A stretch of 44,321 nucleotides of DNA from Microthrixaceae bacterium. GTDB taxonomy: Bacteria > Actinomycetota > Acidimicrobiia > Acidimicrobiales > Microtrichaceae. Position 1 is the stretch's first letter. Each line of letters begins with the position of its first letter. Positions 23,707 to 31,902 of the stretch are shown here, one piece after another. The stretch covers positions 1 through 44,321 of the forward strand of contig JAMLGJ010000026.1 of NCBI GenBank assembly GCA_023958095.1, read 5' to 3'. Below the pieces are notes generated by a model. That model had not been told where the DNA came from, did no database searches, and saw nothing but the letters and a program-made list of their open reading frames with translations. A program made the translations under genes and the position numbers.

Positions 23707-24750
23707 TCAGCGCTCCCCTGTGGTGGTGTCGTGGGTGAGTTCGACCCGCAGGTCCCCGCCGATGCGTTCCACCGACGAGAAGCGTCCCCTCCAGAGGTCC
23801 TCCACGTCGAACGCACCCTGACCGGAGAAGATCCCCCTCGCGTCGTCGCCTCCGAAGAGCGCGGGTGCCAGGTAGATCACGTAGCGGTCGACCAGGCCCG
23901 CCCGGTGGAACTCACCGGCCACGCCGGCGCCTCCCTCCACCAGGAGCTGCAGCACCCCCTCGCTGCCCAGTTCGTCCAGGAGCGTCTCGAGGTCACCGCT
24001 GTACTCGGTGCAGGGATGCACCGCGGCGTCCGCCGGCACCGATCCCAGCACGACACGCCTCGGATCGGCCGTCGCGCCGCGCGGCAGCTCGGGGTGGTAG
24101 TCACGCACCGTGAGCGACGGGTCGTCACGCCTGACGGTGCCGGCACCGACCACGATCGCGTCCGACTCGGCCCGCAGACGGTGGCCGTCGGCGCGGGCCT
24201 CGGGTGAGGTGATCCACTTGCTGGTCCCGTTGGGCGCCGCCGTGCCCCCGTCGAGGGAGGCGGCGAGCTTCAGCACCACCCAGGGACGCCCGGTGCGCCG
24301 GTGCTTGAGGTACGGCGTCAGTTGGCTGCGGACGTGCTCCTCCTGAACCCCCACCTGCACATCGATGCCGGCATCCTCGAGGGCGGCGACCCCGCTGCCG
24401 CGGACCTGGGGGTCGGGGTCCTCGGTACCGATCACGACCCTGGCTATGCCCGACTCGACGATGGCGCTCGTGCACGGACCGGTACGGCCCGTGTGGTTGC
24501 AGGGTTCCAGCGTCACATAGAGGGTGGATCCCCGCGCTGCATCACCCGCTGCCTCGATGGCCACGACCTCGGCGTGGGCACCTCCCGGGGGCTCGGTGGC
24601 TCCCTCGAAGATCGATCCCTCGGAGTCGCGGACCACTGCCCCGACCCAGGGGTTCGGGCTGGTAGCGCAGCGCACCCGCGCGGCCGCGGCGATGGCGCGG
24701 GCCATGGACTCGCGGTCCACCGCGTCCTGCTCGCTCCGGCGCCCTTGCAT
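23707..24750 (-). CDS. ribD: Bifunctional diaminohydroxyphosphoribosylaminopyrimidine deaminase / uracil reductase
   Basis: RibD performs the second and third steps of riboflavin synthesis. In the 347-residue product the deaminase domain has GGAHAEVVAI (His59, Glu61) and LEPCNHTGRTGPC (zinc Cys84, Cys93). The reductase domain starts near 150 (WVVLKLAASLDGGTA, SKWITSPEAR, LLVEGGAGVAGEFH). ATG 24750 is preceded by TACCCT and 6 nt, with no Shine-Dalgarno site. It heads the rib operon. I looked for an FMN riboswitch in the 148 nt upstream and found none. Confidence 0.95.
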   Translation of the reverse strand: MQGRRSEQDAVDRESMARAIAAAARVRCATSPNPWVGAVVRDSEGSIFEGATEPPGGAHAEVVAIEAAGDAARGSTLYVTLEPCNHTGRTGPCTSAIVESGIARVVIGTEDPDPQVRGSGVAALEDAGIDVQVGVQEEHVRSQLTPYLKHRRTGRPWVVLKLAASLDGGTAAPNGTSKWITSPEARADGHRLRAESDAIVVGAGTVRRDDPSLTVRDYHPELPRGATADPRRVVLGSVPADAAVHPCTEYSGDLETLLDELGSEGVLQLLVEGGAGVAGEFHRAGLVDRYVIYLAPALFGGDDARGIFSGQGAFDVEDLWRGRFSSVERIGGDLRVELTHDTTTGER

Positions 24751-24756
24751 CCGCCA

Positions 24757-24762
24757 AGGGTA
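24757..24762 (-). promoter_or_regulatory. -10 hexamer of the rib operon (leaderless type)
   Basis: TACCCT on the minus strand ends 6 nt before the ribD ATG. The right arm of an inverted repeat (TTCGAC) lies 19 nt further upstream and could act as a weak -35. Confidence 0.5.
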
Positions 24763-24780
24763 CCAAGCCCGACAGGGTGC

Positions 24781-24814
24781 GGTCGAATCTGGCACCCTCG
24801 TAGAGAATTCGACC
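24781..24814. repeat. Inverted repeat upstream of ribD
   Basis: Perfect 8-bp arms GGTCGAAT and ATTCGACC are separated by 18 bp. One arm lies in the -35 region of the predicted ribD promoter, the other about 26 bp farther upstream. The size suits a dimeric repressor or activator. No regulator gene is next to it. Confidence 0.6.
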
Positions 24815-24898
24815 AGGTCCCGCTCACCGGGGCTGGTGGCTCACCCGCACCCCGAGGTCGACCCCCGGCTCGGTGGCCGCTGGCCCGCTGCGCGCGGT

Positions 24899-25438
24899 TC
24901 AGTGCTCGTGGGTCGGGTGGAGCGCGTCGTGGCCGGCCATGAGTTCGATCGCGTGCGGCACGACGTCGAGGACAGCCTCGAGCATCTCGACCGCCCCACT
25001 GGGCGAACCCGGGGTGTTGATGATCAGCGCCCGCCCCCGGGTACCGGCGATGTTGCGCGAGAGGCGACCGAGCGGATTGGCTGCACGCATGGCCTCCGCG
25101 AGTCCGGGCGCGGTGCGATCGAGGATCCGCTTGGTGGCCTCGGGGGTCGCATCGCGGGGCCCGAAACCGGTGCCTCCCGTGGTCACGACGAGCCCGTTGT
25201 AGCCGTAGGCCATGTAGGTGAGCGCGTTGGCCACCTCGTTGACCCCGTCCGGGATGACTCGCTGCTCGATGACGTCGAACCCGTTCTCGGAGAGCAGGGA
25301 GTGCACGGCCGCACCGCCGCGGTCCTCGCGCACCCCGGCGGCCACGCCGTCGGAGACGGTGAGGACCTTGGCGGTCAGTGGAACTGCGGCGCGCGGATGG
25401 TCGTGGTGTTCGGTCTCGGATCGACTCGGCTCGGGCAT
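24899..25438 (-). CDS. MoaB/MogA-type molybdopterin-binding protein
   Basis: A 179-residue member of the family that adenylylates molybdopterin during molybdenum cofactor synthesis. Diagnostic stretches are KVLTVSDGVAAG, VVTTGGTGFGPRDATPEATKR, and INTPGSPSGAVEMLEAVLDVVPHAIELM, covering the whole fold. The first ~20 residues are a polar extension. ATG 25438 has a purine-rich GGGGGAG upstream, and TAGGAT (25469-25464) may be its -10. No other cofactor gene lies nearby. In mycobacteria rpe occupies roughly this place between rsmB and ribD. Confidence 0.88.
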   Translation of the reverse strand: MPEPSRSETEHHDHPRAAVPLTAKVLTVSDGVAAGVREDRGGAAVHSLLSENGFDVIEQRVIPDGVNEVANALTYMAYGYNGLVVTTGGTGFGPRDATPEATKRILDRTAPGLAEAMRAANPLGRLSRNIAGTRGRALIINTPGSPSGAVEMLEAVLDVVPHAIELMAGHDALHPTHEH

Positions 25439-25463
25439 GGCTCCCCCGGTTCGGCGCTCCGCG

Positions 25464-25469
25464 ATCCTA
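25464..25469 (-). promoter_or_regulatory. Possible -10 of the moaB-like gene
   Basis: TAGGAT on the minus strand lies 25 nt before the ATG and overlaps the rsmB stop region. No clear -35 is present. Confidence 0.3.
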
Positions 25470-26639
25470 CCCAACCGGCCCACCGGCCCCGCCGCCCGCC
25501 CGGTAGGAGAACAGCGCCATGCCGTCGCTGCCCCGGGCATCCGGCATCAACAGGGCTCCCCTGCCCCAGGGGATCCATGGTGCACCCGGTGGTTCGAGCG
25601 GTCGCAGGTGCGGGTGGGTGGTCGCCAGGTGTTCGTCGATCCCCAGGGTCTCGACCGCGGAGAGCGTGCACACGCTGTAGGTGAGCACGCCACCGTCGCG
25701 CACCAGGCCCACCGCGGCGTCCACCATCGACCGTTGGAGCGCTGCGAGGCGGCCCGGGGCGGCCTCCTCGAGGCGCCAACGTGCATCGGGACGGCGCCGG
25801 AGCACCCCCAGGCCCGAGCAGGGAGCGTCGAGCAGGACGCCATCCACCGAACCGGCGGCGAAGGGGACGCGCAGTGCATCACCCCGCACCGCAGCCACCT
25901 CGGACGTGCCGAGTGCGGCGATGTTGGAACGCAGCAGTTCCACCCGGGAGTCGCGCAGGTCCAGCGCTGCCACCCAGGAACCCTTCGACGCTATCGCGGT
26001 GGCCTTCCCACCCGGCGCCGCACACAGCTCGACCACGCGCGACCCGACGGTCGGATCGAGCGCCGAGGCGAAGTGCTCCGCAACCCACTGGGATGCCAGG
26101 TCCTGCACGTAGCCGTCAGCGCGGACGTGGGTGGCCGCGGGTTCGTTCATCGCTGCCAGCGCAGCCAGCGCGGCTTCCTTCCCGTGATCGGCGACCATCA
26201 ACTCCACGAGCCAGTCCGGATATGACAGTTCCGTGGCGGCGTCCGGGAACTCGAGTGGGGCACCGGCGACCTTGCGCAGCACGGCGTTGACCAACGACCT
26301 GAAGCGCTTCGGGGTGGCGCCGACGGTGCTGGACACCGCCGCATAGGCGGGGATGTCGTCGCGGTAGGCGACCTGGTAGGCCCCGAGCAGCAGCGCTGCG
26401 CGGCCCGCCGGGGGTGGCCGGCGCGTCAGGAAGCGGTCGACCAGGAACTCGCACGCGCGGCGCATGCGGACTGTTCCATAGACCAGGTCCGTGACGAGCG
26501 CCCGGTCGCGCTCATCGAGCTCCGAGCGGGCGAGCACCGCCGGAAGCGCGATGTTCGCGTACGCACCCTGGTCGATCACGCGCGAGAGCACCTCGAGCGC
26601 GGTCCGCCGCGCACCGACCCCCTCGGGGGCGCCGGTCAT
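25467..26639 (-). CDS. rsmB: 16S rRNA m5C967 methyltransferase
   Basis: A 390-residue protein with an N-terminal NusB-like RNA-binding domain (about 8-130: ALEVLSRVIDQGAYANIAL through RFRSLVNAVLRKV) and a C-terminal SAM-dependent methyltransferase. GYVQDLASQ, ELCAAPGGKATAI (about 205-216), DAPCSGLG (Cys274) and YSVCTLS (Cys324, the catalytic cysteine) are the RNA m5C signatures. ATG 26639 overlaps the fmt stop (ATGA), keeping the common def-fmt-rsmB order. Confidence 0.95.
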   Translation of the reverse strand: MTGAPEGVGARRTALEVLSRVIDQGAYANIALPAVLARSELDERDRALVTDLVYGTVRMRRACEFLVDRFLTRRPPPAGRAALLLGAYQVAYRDDIPAYAAVSSTVGATPKRFRSLVNAVLRKVAGAPLEFPDAATELSYPDWLVELMVADHGKEAALAALAAMNEPAATHVRADGYVQDLASQWVAEHFASALDPTVGSRVVELCAAPGGKATAIASKGSWVAALDLRDSRVELLRSNIAALGTSEVAAVRGDALRVPFAAGSVDGVLLDAPCSGLGVLRRRPDARWRLEEAAPGRLAALQRSMVDAAVGLVRDGGVLTYSVCTLSAVETLGIDEHLATTHPHLRPLEPPGAPWIPWGRGALLMPDARGSDGMALFSYRAGGGAGGPVG

Positions 26640-27514
26640 GTACCGGCCCGGGTGCCGGCATCGAGCCGGGCGCCGTTGAGGAACGCCGCGGCATCCATCG
26701 CGGCGCGCCCCTCGGGCTGGACCCGCAGGAGCCTGAGCCACCCCGGGGCGCACGCCACCAGGTCGCCGACGATCTCGCCTGGTGGGTGGCCCGACTCCCC
26801 CGGTTCGGCGCCGTCGAACACCTCGGCCTCCAGGACCTTGAGGCGCCGGCCCGCCAGGGTGGTCCAGGCTCCACCCACGCGCACGGTGCGCGAGGCCTGC
26901 TCAGCGGAGCCGTCCCAGTCGAGTCGCAGCTCTCCCGTGGAGATCTTCTCGGCGTAGGTCACGCCTTCCTCGGCCTGCGGTGTCGGCTGGCCGAGCGGTT
27001 CGGCCAGAACCCGCACCAGCAGCTCGGCCCCCAGCTCCGAGAGGCGACGTGTCACCCCTGCTGCGGTCGAGTCCGCACCCAGCTCCATCTCCGCACAGTC
27101 GAACACTCCCCCGGTGTCGAGACCCTCCTCGACCTCCATGACGCACACACCGGTGCGATCGTCGCCGGCGAGTATCGCCCGCTCCACCGGTGCCGCACCC
27201 CGCCAGCGCGGCAGCAACGAGAAGTGCAGGTTCACCATGCGCAACGACCGGAGCAGGTCGGCCGAGAGGATCCGCCCGAAGGCCACCACCACACCGAGGT
27301 CGGCGCCGGCTCGTGCGGCATCGGCGGGATCGTGCGAAACCTCGATGCCCAGCGAGGCCGCGGCGGCCCCCACGGGGGTGGGGGTCGGAGCGGACCGCCG
27401 TCCGCGCCGGCGGGGTGGATTGGTGACCACCAGGGCCACGTCGTGTCCGGCGTCCACCAGCGCCTGCAACGGCGACAGGGCCGACTCGGGTGATCCCATG
27501 TAGACGAGCCGCAT
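26636..27514 (-). CDS. fmt: Methionyl-tRNA formyltransferase
   Basis: Formylates initiator Met-tRNA using 10-formyl-THF. The 292-residue protein has the Rossmann start MRLVYMGSPE, the catalytic NLHFSLLPRWRGAAPV (Asn95, His97) and Asp133 in GLDTGG, then a C-terminal OB-like domain with KISTGELRLDW. It lies 12 nt after def, the deformylase that removes the same group. Confidence 0.96.
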   Translation of the reverse strand: MRLVYMGSPESALSPLQALVDAGHDVALVVTNPPRRRGRRSAPTPTPVGAAAASLGIEVSHDPADAARAGADLGVVVAFGRILSADLLRSLRMVNLHFSLLPRWRGAAPVERAILAGDDRTGVCVMEVEEGLDTGGVFDCAEMELGADSTAAGVTRRLSELGAELLVRVLAEPLGQPTPQAEEGVTYAEKISTGELRLDWDGSAEQASRTVRVGGAWTTLAGRRLKVLEAEVFDGAEPGESGHPPGEIVGDLVACAPGWLRLLRVQPEGRAAMDAAAFLNGARLDAGTRAGT

Positions 27515-27526
27515 CCCCGATGCGCC

Positions 27527-28075
27527 TCAGTTGAACAGGCGGCGGATGCCCTTCGGGGCGGGGTCCGGTTCGACCACCTCGCCCATCTGCATCCGGCGCA
27601 GGGCCCGCTTGGCCTCCCGGCGTGTGTCCTCGTCGAGGTGGTCGAGCACGAGGATCCCGTCGAGATGGTCGAGTTCGTGCTGGATCAGGCGCGCCAGGAG
27701 CTCGTCGGCCTCGAACTCGACCTCGTTGCCGTGGAGGTCCCTTCCCTTCACGCCGATCTGCTTGGGACGCACCACCTCGAAGTGCTGACCCGGAACCGAC
27801 AGGCAACCCTCCTGGAACGTCCACTCGTCATGGGAACCGGTGATCTCCGGGTTCACCAGCACCTGTGGGCCGGCATCGTCACCGAGGTCGTAGACGAAGA
27901 ACCGCTGCCCCACCCCGACCTGCGGCGCGGCGAGGCCCAGCCCGGGCGCGTCGTACATGGTGGTGAACATGTCCTGTGCGAGTTCGACCAGGTCCGAGTC
28001 GATGTCGCTGACCTCCTCGGCCCTGCGTCGGAGCACCGGGTCACCGGCTATTCGTATCGTCTGCCTCGTGGACAC
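27527..28075 (-). CDS. def: Peptide deformylase
   Basis: Removes the formyl group from new proteins. The 182-residue enzyme has all three metal-site motifs: GLGLAAPQVG (45-54), EGCLSVPG (Cys91) and QHELDHLDG (His133, Glu134, His137). The GTG start (28075) was chosen because upstream sequence belongs to the divergent methyltransferase promoter, and TACCCT lies 7 nt before it. The C-terminal tail is charged, as is common in actinobacterial deformylases. Confidence 0.96.
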   Translation of the reverse strand: MSTRQTIRIAGDPVLRRRAEEVSDIDSDLVELAQDMFTTMYDAPGLGLAAPQVGVGQRFFVYDLGDDAGPQVLVNPEITGSHDEWTFQEGCLSVPGQHFEVVRPKQIGVKGRDLHGNEVEFEADELLARLIQHELDHLDGILVLDHLDEDTRREAKRALRRMQMGEVVEPDPAPKGIRRLFN

Positions 28076-28082
28076 GGCCCCA

Positions 28083-28092
28083 AGGGTACCGT
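28083..28092. promoter_or_regulatory. Back-to-back -10 hexamers of def and the methyltransferase gene, sharing TA
   Basis: The ten bases AGGGTACCGT contain TACCCT on the minus strand (28088-28083) and TACCGT on the plus strand (28087-28092), overlapping by the two central bases. Each ends 7 nt before the GTG of its gene, def (28075) and the methyltransferase (28100). The start codons are only 24 bp apart, so both messages must be leaderless or nearly so. No room exists for ordinary -35/-10 leaders outside the neighbouring coding sequence. Confidence 0.6.
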
Positions 28093-28099
28093 TGCACGC

Positions 28100-28771
28100 G
28101 TGTCCCAGGAACCGCACCCCCGTGGTGCATCCCACGGTGAACCCGGAGCCGGGGCGCACTACTTCGATGAGTCGCCCTCGTCGACCCACAGGCCGCGCAC
28201 CGTCGAGCTCGTCCTGCCGGACCTGCGACTCGAGATGGTGACCGACAGTGGCGTCTTCTCGCCGGGGCGGATCGACCCCGGAACGCAACTCCTGTTGGAC
28301 CGGCTCGAGGGTCCCGGGGCGCGGCCGGTCACACCCGGCGACATCGTCGACGTGGGCGCCGGGTACGGCCCGATCGCGGTCGTTGCCGCCCTGCGCAACC
28401 CGGACCGCGTCGTGTGGGCGGTCGAACCCAACGAGCGGGCACGCGCCCTGTGCACCGCGAACGCCGAGAGCGCCGGTGTGGCATCGCGGGTGCGTGTGGT
28501 CGCCCCCGGCGGGGTACCCGACGGGGCCACCGTGGCAGCGATCATCTCGAACCCACCCATCCGGGTCGGCAAGCCCGCCCTGCACGACATCCTGGGGTAC
28601 TGGCTCCGGCGACTCGAGCCGGGCGGTGCGGCGTGGCTGGTGGTCCAGAAGCACCTCGGGTCGGACTCGCTGGCGGGCTGGCTCCGACGACGCGGCTGCA
28701 CCGTGCGCCGCCTGTGCTCCAGACGCGGCTACCGCGTCCTCGAGGTCACGGGAGACTTCACACCGGAGTGA
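28100..28771 (+). CDS. Class I SAM-dependent methyltransferase (RsmC/MTS-like)
   Basis: A 223-residue methyltransferase. VELVLPDLRLEMVTDSGVFSPGRIDPGTQLLL (about 30-65) is the N-terminal part of the small-domain MTS family; DVGAGYGPIAVVAAL is SAM motif I; VWAVEPNERARALC is motif II; and IISNPPIRVGK is the NPP catalytic motif typical of N-methylation of rRNA guanine. The RNA target is unproven. GTG 28100 gives the first plausible residues and shares a bidirectional promoter with def. It ends 11 nt before the convergent priA stop. Confidence 0.85.
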   Translation: MSQEPHPRGASHGEPGAGAHYFDESPSSTHRPRTVELVLPDLRLEMVTDSGVFSPGRIDPGTQLLLDRLEGPGARPVTPGDIVDVGAGYGPIAVVAALRNPDRVVWAVEPNERARALCTANAESAGVASRVRVVAPGGVPDGATVAAIISNPPIRVGKPALHDILGYWLRRLEPGGAAWLVVQKHLGSDSLAGWLRRRGCTVRRLCSRRGYRVLEVTGDFTPE

Positions 28772-28782
28772 GCGCAGCGGGC

Positions 28783-30630
28783 TCAACCCGGCAGCGCCAT
28801 CGGGTCGACCCGCAGGCGCAGGCGCCCGGGCGGTCGTTCCACCGCCCCCGCTGCGGCGGCGAGGTGCTCGTGGGATGCGGCCCGAACGAGCCACCAACCG
28901 GCCCTCGGCCCCTGCAGCTCCACCCCCGCGGGGTGACCCAGCCGTGAGATCCACTCCTCGGCCGCCTCGCCACCCACAGCCGCCACCGCGGCCGCAGGGG
29001 GCAACCCCAGCAGCTCGCGCCTCGAGCGTTCCCTGTCGAGGATGCGAGCCGGGTCCGCGTGGACCGCGGCGTCGAGCACCTCGTGGTCGGGCTGGCGCGT
29101 CTGCACCAGGATCCGACCACCACGGCCGTGCACGAGCCTGGAGGCACGCACCAGCATCCACAGGGCATCCTCACCGGCGCGGTACCTGGGTGCCAGGAGC
29201 TCCTGGTCGAACTCGAGCATGCACACGAGCCCGACCGGGGCACCGAGGGAGTCCGGGTGACGGTTCAGCACTGCTTCGGTACCGATCAGCACCCGCTGGC
29301 CCCGCAGGTCCTCCTCGGATGCCGTCAGGAGACCAACCGGTTCCCGCAGGAGCGCCTCCAGGTCCTCACGGGCGCGGGTCACCCCGGGTCGCAGCACCTT
29401 CATGGCGTGTCCGCCGCATCCCAGGCAGACCCGGGGGCGACTCTGCCCACAACGGGGGCAGCTCAGCACGTCCTCCTCGAGCACCCGGACCGCTGCGCCA
29501 CACGCCTCGCACGCGGCCACCAACCCGCACGACCGGCAGGCCAGCAGGCGTGCCCGACCGGTGCGGTTGAGCACGCACACCACGTGTCTGCCGGCGGACA
29601 GCTCCGAACGGGCGGCATCCACGAAGCGCTGCGAGAAGAGCCCTTCACGGGGATCGGCGTCGCGGCGGTCCAGCACCTCGGTGCGTGCCCAACCCGCCCG
29701 GGCGCTGCCGGAGGACGGCACCGCGCGCCGTGGCTCCCCGCAGGCGCCCCGGGCCTCGAGGGAGGGCATCGGTGACACCAGCAGGACGGGTACCCGGCGC
29801 CGCCGGGCCCGTTCGATCGCCACCTCCCTGGCGTGCCAGGTGGGCGACGACTCGTTCTGCAGTCGCGGGTCGTGTTCGTCGAGGACCACCACCGCCGCCA
29901 GTTCGGGCATCGGGGCGAGCACCGCACCGTGCCCCCCGACGATGCTGTGGCCCGCCAACGCGGCTCCGGTGGCACCGGGCCAGCGCGCTGCGGTCGCTCC
30001 CCCCCGGCCGAGCAACGAGGTGATCCTCGCCGCCTCGGAGGCGGAGGGCACCACGACGAGTGCCTGGCCGAGCGAGGCCGCGGCCAGTGCAACCGGCGCC
30101 GGGTCCGCAGTGGGTTCGACCTGCAGCAGCGACGGGTGCACCCCGGCTGAGAGTGCATCCAGTGCAGCCCGGTGGAGCGCACCCGACCCCGCGGGCAGCG
30201 CCGTTGGGTCCGCCCGGCGTGCCCGTACCCCCGAGGGGGCGCGCACGACCCGGTCAGGTGTTGCGTTCCTCAGCACGGTTGCGAGCCGCGAGACCCAGCG
30301 CCACGCCACCCAGCGGGCCAGTTGGATCGACTCGTGGTCCAGCGCGAGGCCGCTCACCCGCGTCACCTCGCGCAGCTCCAACCCGGGGTCCGCGTCGACG
30401 TCCATGGCGAGGATCCACCCACGCACGCGCCTGCCGTGCAGCGGAACCCTCACGACACTGCCGACGGTGGCCTCCATGCCGTCGGGCAGCAGGTAGTGCA
30501 GAACCCTGTCCAACGCCGGCACGTCAGGCAGGACCGCCACGACGCGGCCCCCGACGCTGCGTGCAGCGGCTGTCGACGTCTCCACGGGAGGCTCGACGGG
30601 CCGGCCCACCTCGTCGCCGAAGAGCGTCAC
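28783..30630 (-). CDS. priA: Primosomal protein N' (PriA), helicase-motif-deficient
   Basis: PriA recognises stalled forks and reloads the replisome. The 615-residue product keeps the N-terminal 3'-DNA-binding domain (about 25-130: PALDRVLHYLLPDG, VRVPLHGRRVRGWIL), a DEHD box (251-254), four CxxC pairs (Cys365/368, 374/377, 391/394, 402/405) that bind two zinc ions, and the C-terminal domain. The Walker A loop GxTGSGKT is absent: the region that should hold it reads APVALAAASLGQALVVVPSAS. Loss of ATPase motifs is known for actinobacterial PriA and suggests a non-helicase, structural role. GTG 30630 is the likely start, 64 nt after metK. Confidence 0.9.
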   Translation of the reverse strand: MTLFGDEVGRPVEPPVETSTAAARSVGGRVVAVLPDVPALDRVLHYLLPDGMEATVGSVVRVPLHGRRVRGWILAMDVDADPGLELREVTRVSGLALDHESIQLARWVAWRWVSRLATVLRNATPDRVVRAPSGVRARRADPTALPAGSGALHRAALDALSAGVHPSLLQVEPTADPAPVALAAASLGQALVVVPSASEAARITSLLGRGGATAARWPGATGAALAGHSIVGGHGAVLAPMPELAAVVVLDEHDPRLQNESSPTWHAREVAIERARRRRVPVLLVSPMPSLEARGACGEPRRAVPSSGSARAGWARTEVLDRRDADPREGLFSQRFVDAARSELSAGRHVVCVLNRTGRARLLACRSCGLVAACEACGAAVRVLEEDVLSCPRCGQSRPRVCLGCGGHAMKVLRPGVTRAREDLEALLREPVGLLTASEEDLRGQRVLIGTEAVLNRHPDSLGAPVGLVCMLEFDQELLAPRYRAGEDALWMLVRASRLVHGRGGRILVQTRQPDHEVLDAAVHADPARILDRERSRRELLGLPPAAAVAAVGGEAAEEWISRLGHPAGVELQGPRAGWWLVRAASHEHLAAAAGAVERPPGRLRLRVDPMALPG

Positions 30631-30663
30631 GCGATGGTTCCGCCAACCGGGCCCGGTGGATCC

Positions 30664-30688
30664 GTCCGGCGACCCCGGGTCGCCGGAC
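30664..30688 (-). terminator. Strong hairpin after metK
   Basis: Perfect 12-nt arms GTCCGGCGACCC and GGGTCGCCGGAC surround one base, beginning 6 nt past the metK stop on the transcribed strand. No T-tract follows. It may be an actinobacterial hairpin terminator without a U-tail, or a 3' stabiliser that lowers priA relative to metK. Confidence 0.6.
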
Positions 30689-30694
30689 CGGACA

Positions 30695-31897
30695 TCACAA
30701 CCCGAGCGCCGACCGCAGCTCGTCCACCCGGTCGGTCCGCTCCCAGGTGAACCCGCCGTCCTCGGGGCTGCGGCCGAAGTGGCCATAGGCCGACGTCTGC
30801 TTGTAGATCGGGCGCAGCAGGTCGAGGTCGCGCACGATGGCCCCCGGACGGAGGTCGAACACCTCACGCACCGCTGCGTCCAGCTTCGCGGGGTCCACCC
30901 GTTCGGTCCCGAAGGTCTCCACCAGGATCGAGACCGGGTGGGCCATGCCGATCGCGTAGGCGACCTGCACCTCGCAGCGCTCCGCAGCTCCGGCAGCGAC
31001 GACGTTCTTGGCCACCCAGCGGGTGGCATATGCCGCGGAGCGGTCCACCTTCGAGGGGTCCTTGCCCGAGAACGCCCCACCGCCGTGGCGCGCCGCACCT
31101 CCGTAGGTGTCCACGATGATCTTCCGGCCGGTCAGACCTGCGTCGCCAACCGGACCTCCGATCACGAAACGACCGGTCGGGTTGATGTAGATCTCCGGGT
31201 CGTCGTTCGCGAACTGTTCCGGGATGACCGGACGAATCACGTGCTCGATCAGGTCGGGGCGGATCTCGCTGTCACGATCGACCCCGTCGTTGTGCTGGGT
31301 CGAGATCAGCACTGCCTTGAGCGCCACCGGCTTGCCGTCGCGGTACTCGAAGGTGACCTGGGTCTTCCCGTCGGGACGGAGGTAGGGCACGGTGCCGGCC
31401 TTGCGCACCTCGGCGAGACGTTCGGCCATCCGGTGTGCAAGGTGTATCGGAGCCGGCATGAGCTCGTCGGTCTCGGTGCACGCGTAGCCGAACATCATCC
31501 CCTGGTCGCCGGCACCCTGCTTGTCCAGCTGGTCGTCCTCGCCGGCGGCACCCGAGCGGACCTCCTCGGAGTCGTCCACACCCTGGGCGATGTCGGAGGA
31601 CTGCTCGTCCAGGGAGACCATCACCCCGCAGGTGTTCCCGTCGTAGCCGAACGCCTCGCGGTCGTAGCCGATCTCGCAGATGGCCTGCCTGACGATCTTG
31701 GGGATCTCCACGTAGCCCGAAGTGGAGATCTCACCGGCGATGACCGCCATGCCGGTGGTGACCAGCGTCTCGCAGGCCACCCGCGAGCGGGGATCCTCCT
31801 CGAGCAACGCATCCAGGATCGAGTCCGAGATGCGGTCGGCCATCTTGTCGGGATGCCCCTCTGTCACCGACTCGGAGGTGAAGGTCCAGTTGGTCAT
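30695..31897 (-). CDS. metK: S-adenosylmethionine synthetase
   Basis: Makes SAM from methionine and ATP. The 400-residue protein has [19 protein letters not shown] (N-terminal), [16 protein letters not shown] (ATP-binding), and [26 protein letters not shown] (P-loop-like), all canonical. ATG 31897 lies 5 nt after the coaBC stop, and GGAG is present 9 nt upstream. No SAM riboswitch can fit in the gap. A hairpin follows the stop. Confidence 0.98.
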   Translation of the reverse strand: MTNWTFTSESVTEGHPDKMADRISDSILDALLEEDPRSRVACETLVTTGMAVIAGEISTSGYVEIPKIVRQAICEIGYDREAFGYDGNTCGVMVSLDEQSSDIAQGVDDSEEVRSGAAGEDDQLDKQGAGDQGMMFGYACTETDELMPAPIHLAHRMAERLAEVRKAGTVPYLRPDGKTQVTFEYRDGKPVALKAVLISTQHNDGVDRDSEIRPDLIEHVIRPVIPEQFANDDPEIYINPTGRFVIGGPVGDAGLTGRKIIVDTYGGAARHGGGAFSGKDPSKVDRSAAYATRWVAKNVVAAGAAERCEVQVAYAIGMAHPVSILVETFGTERVDPAKLDAAVREVFDLRPGAIVRDLDLLRPIYKQTSAYGHFGRSPEDGGFTWERTDRVDELRSALGL

Positions 31898-31902
31898 GTT
31901 CG

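Noticed and set aside
24751..24898. FMN riboswitch before ribD
   Set aside because: The conserved RFN blocks were not found by eye, and the promoter placement suggests a leaderless transcript.
31898..31902. SAM riboswitch upstream of metK
   Set aside because: Only 5 nt separate metK from coaBC; there is no space for one.
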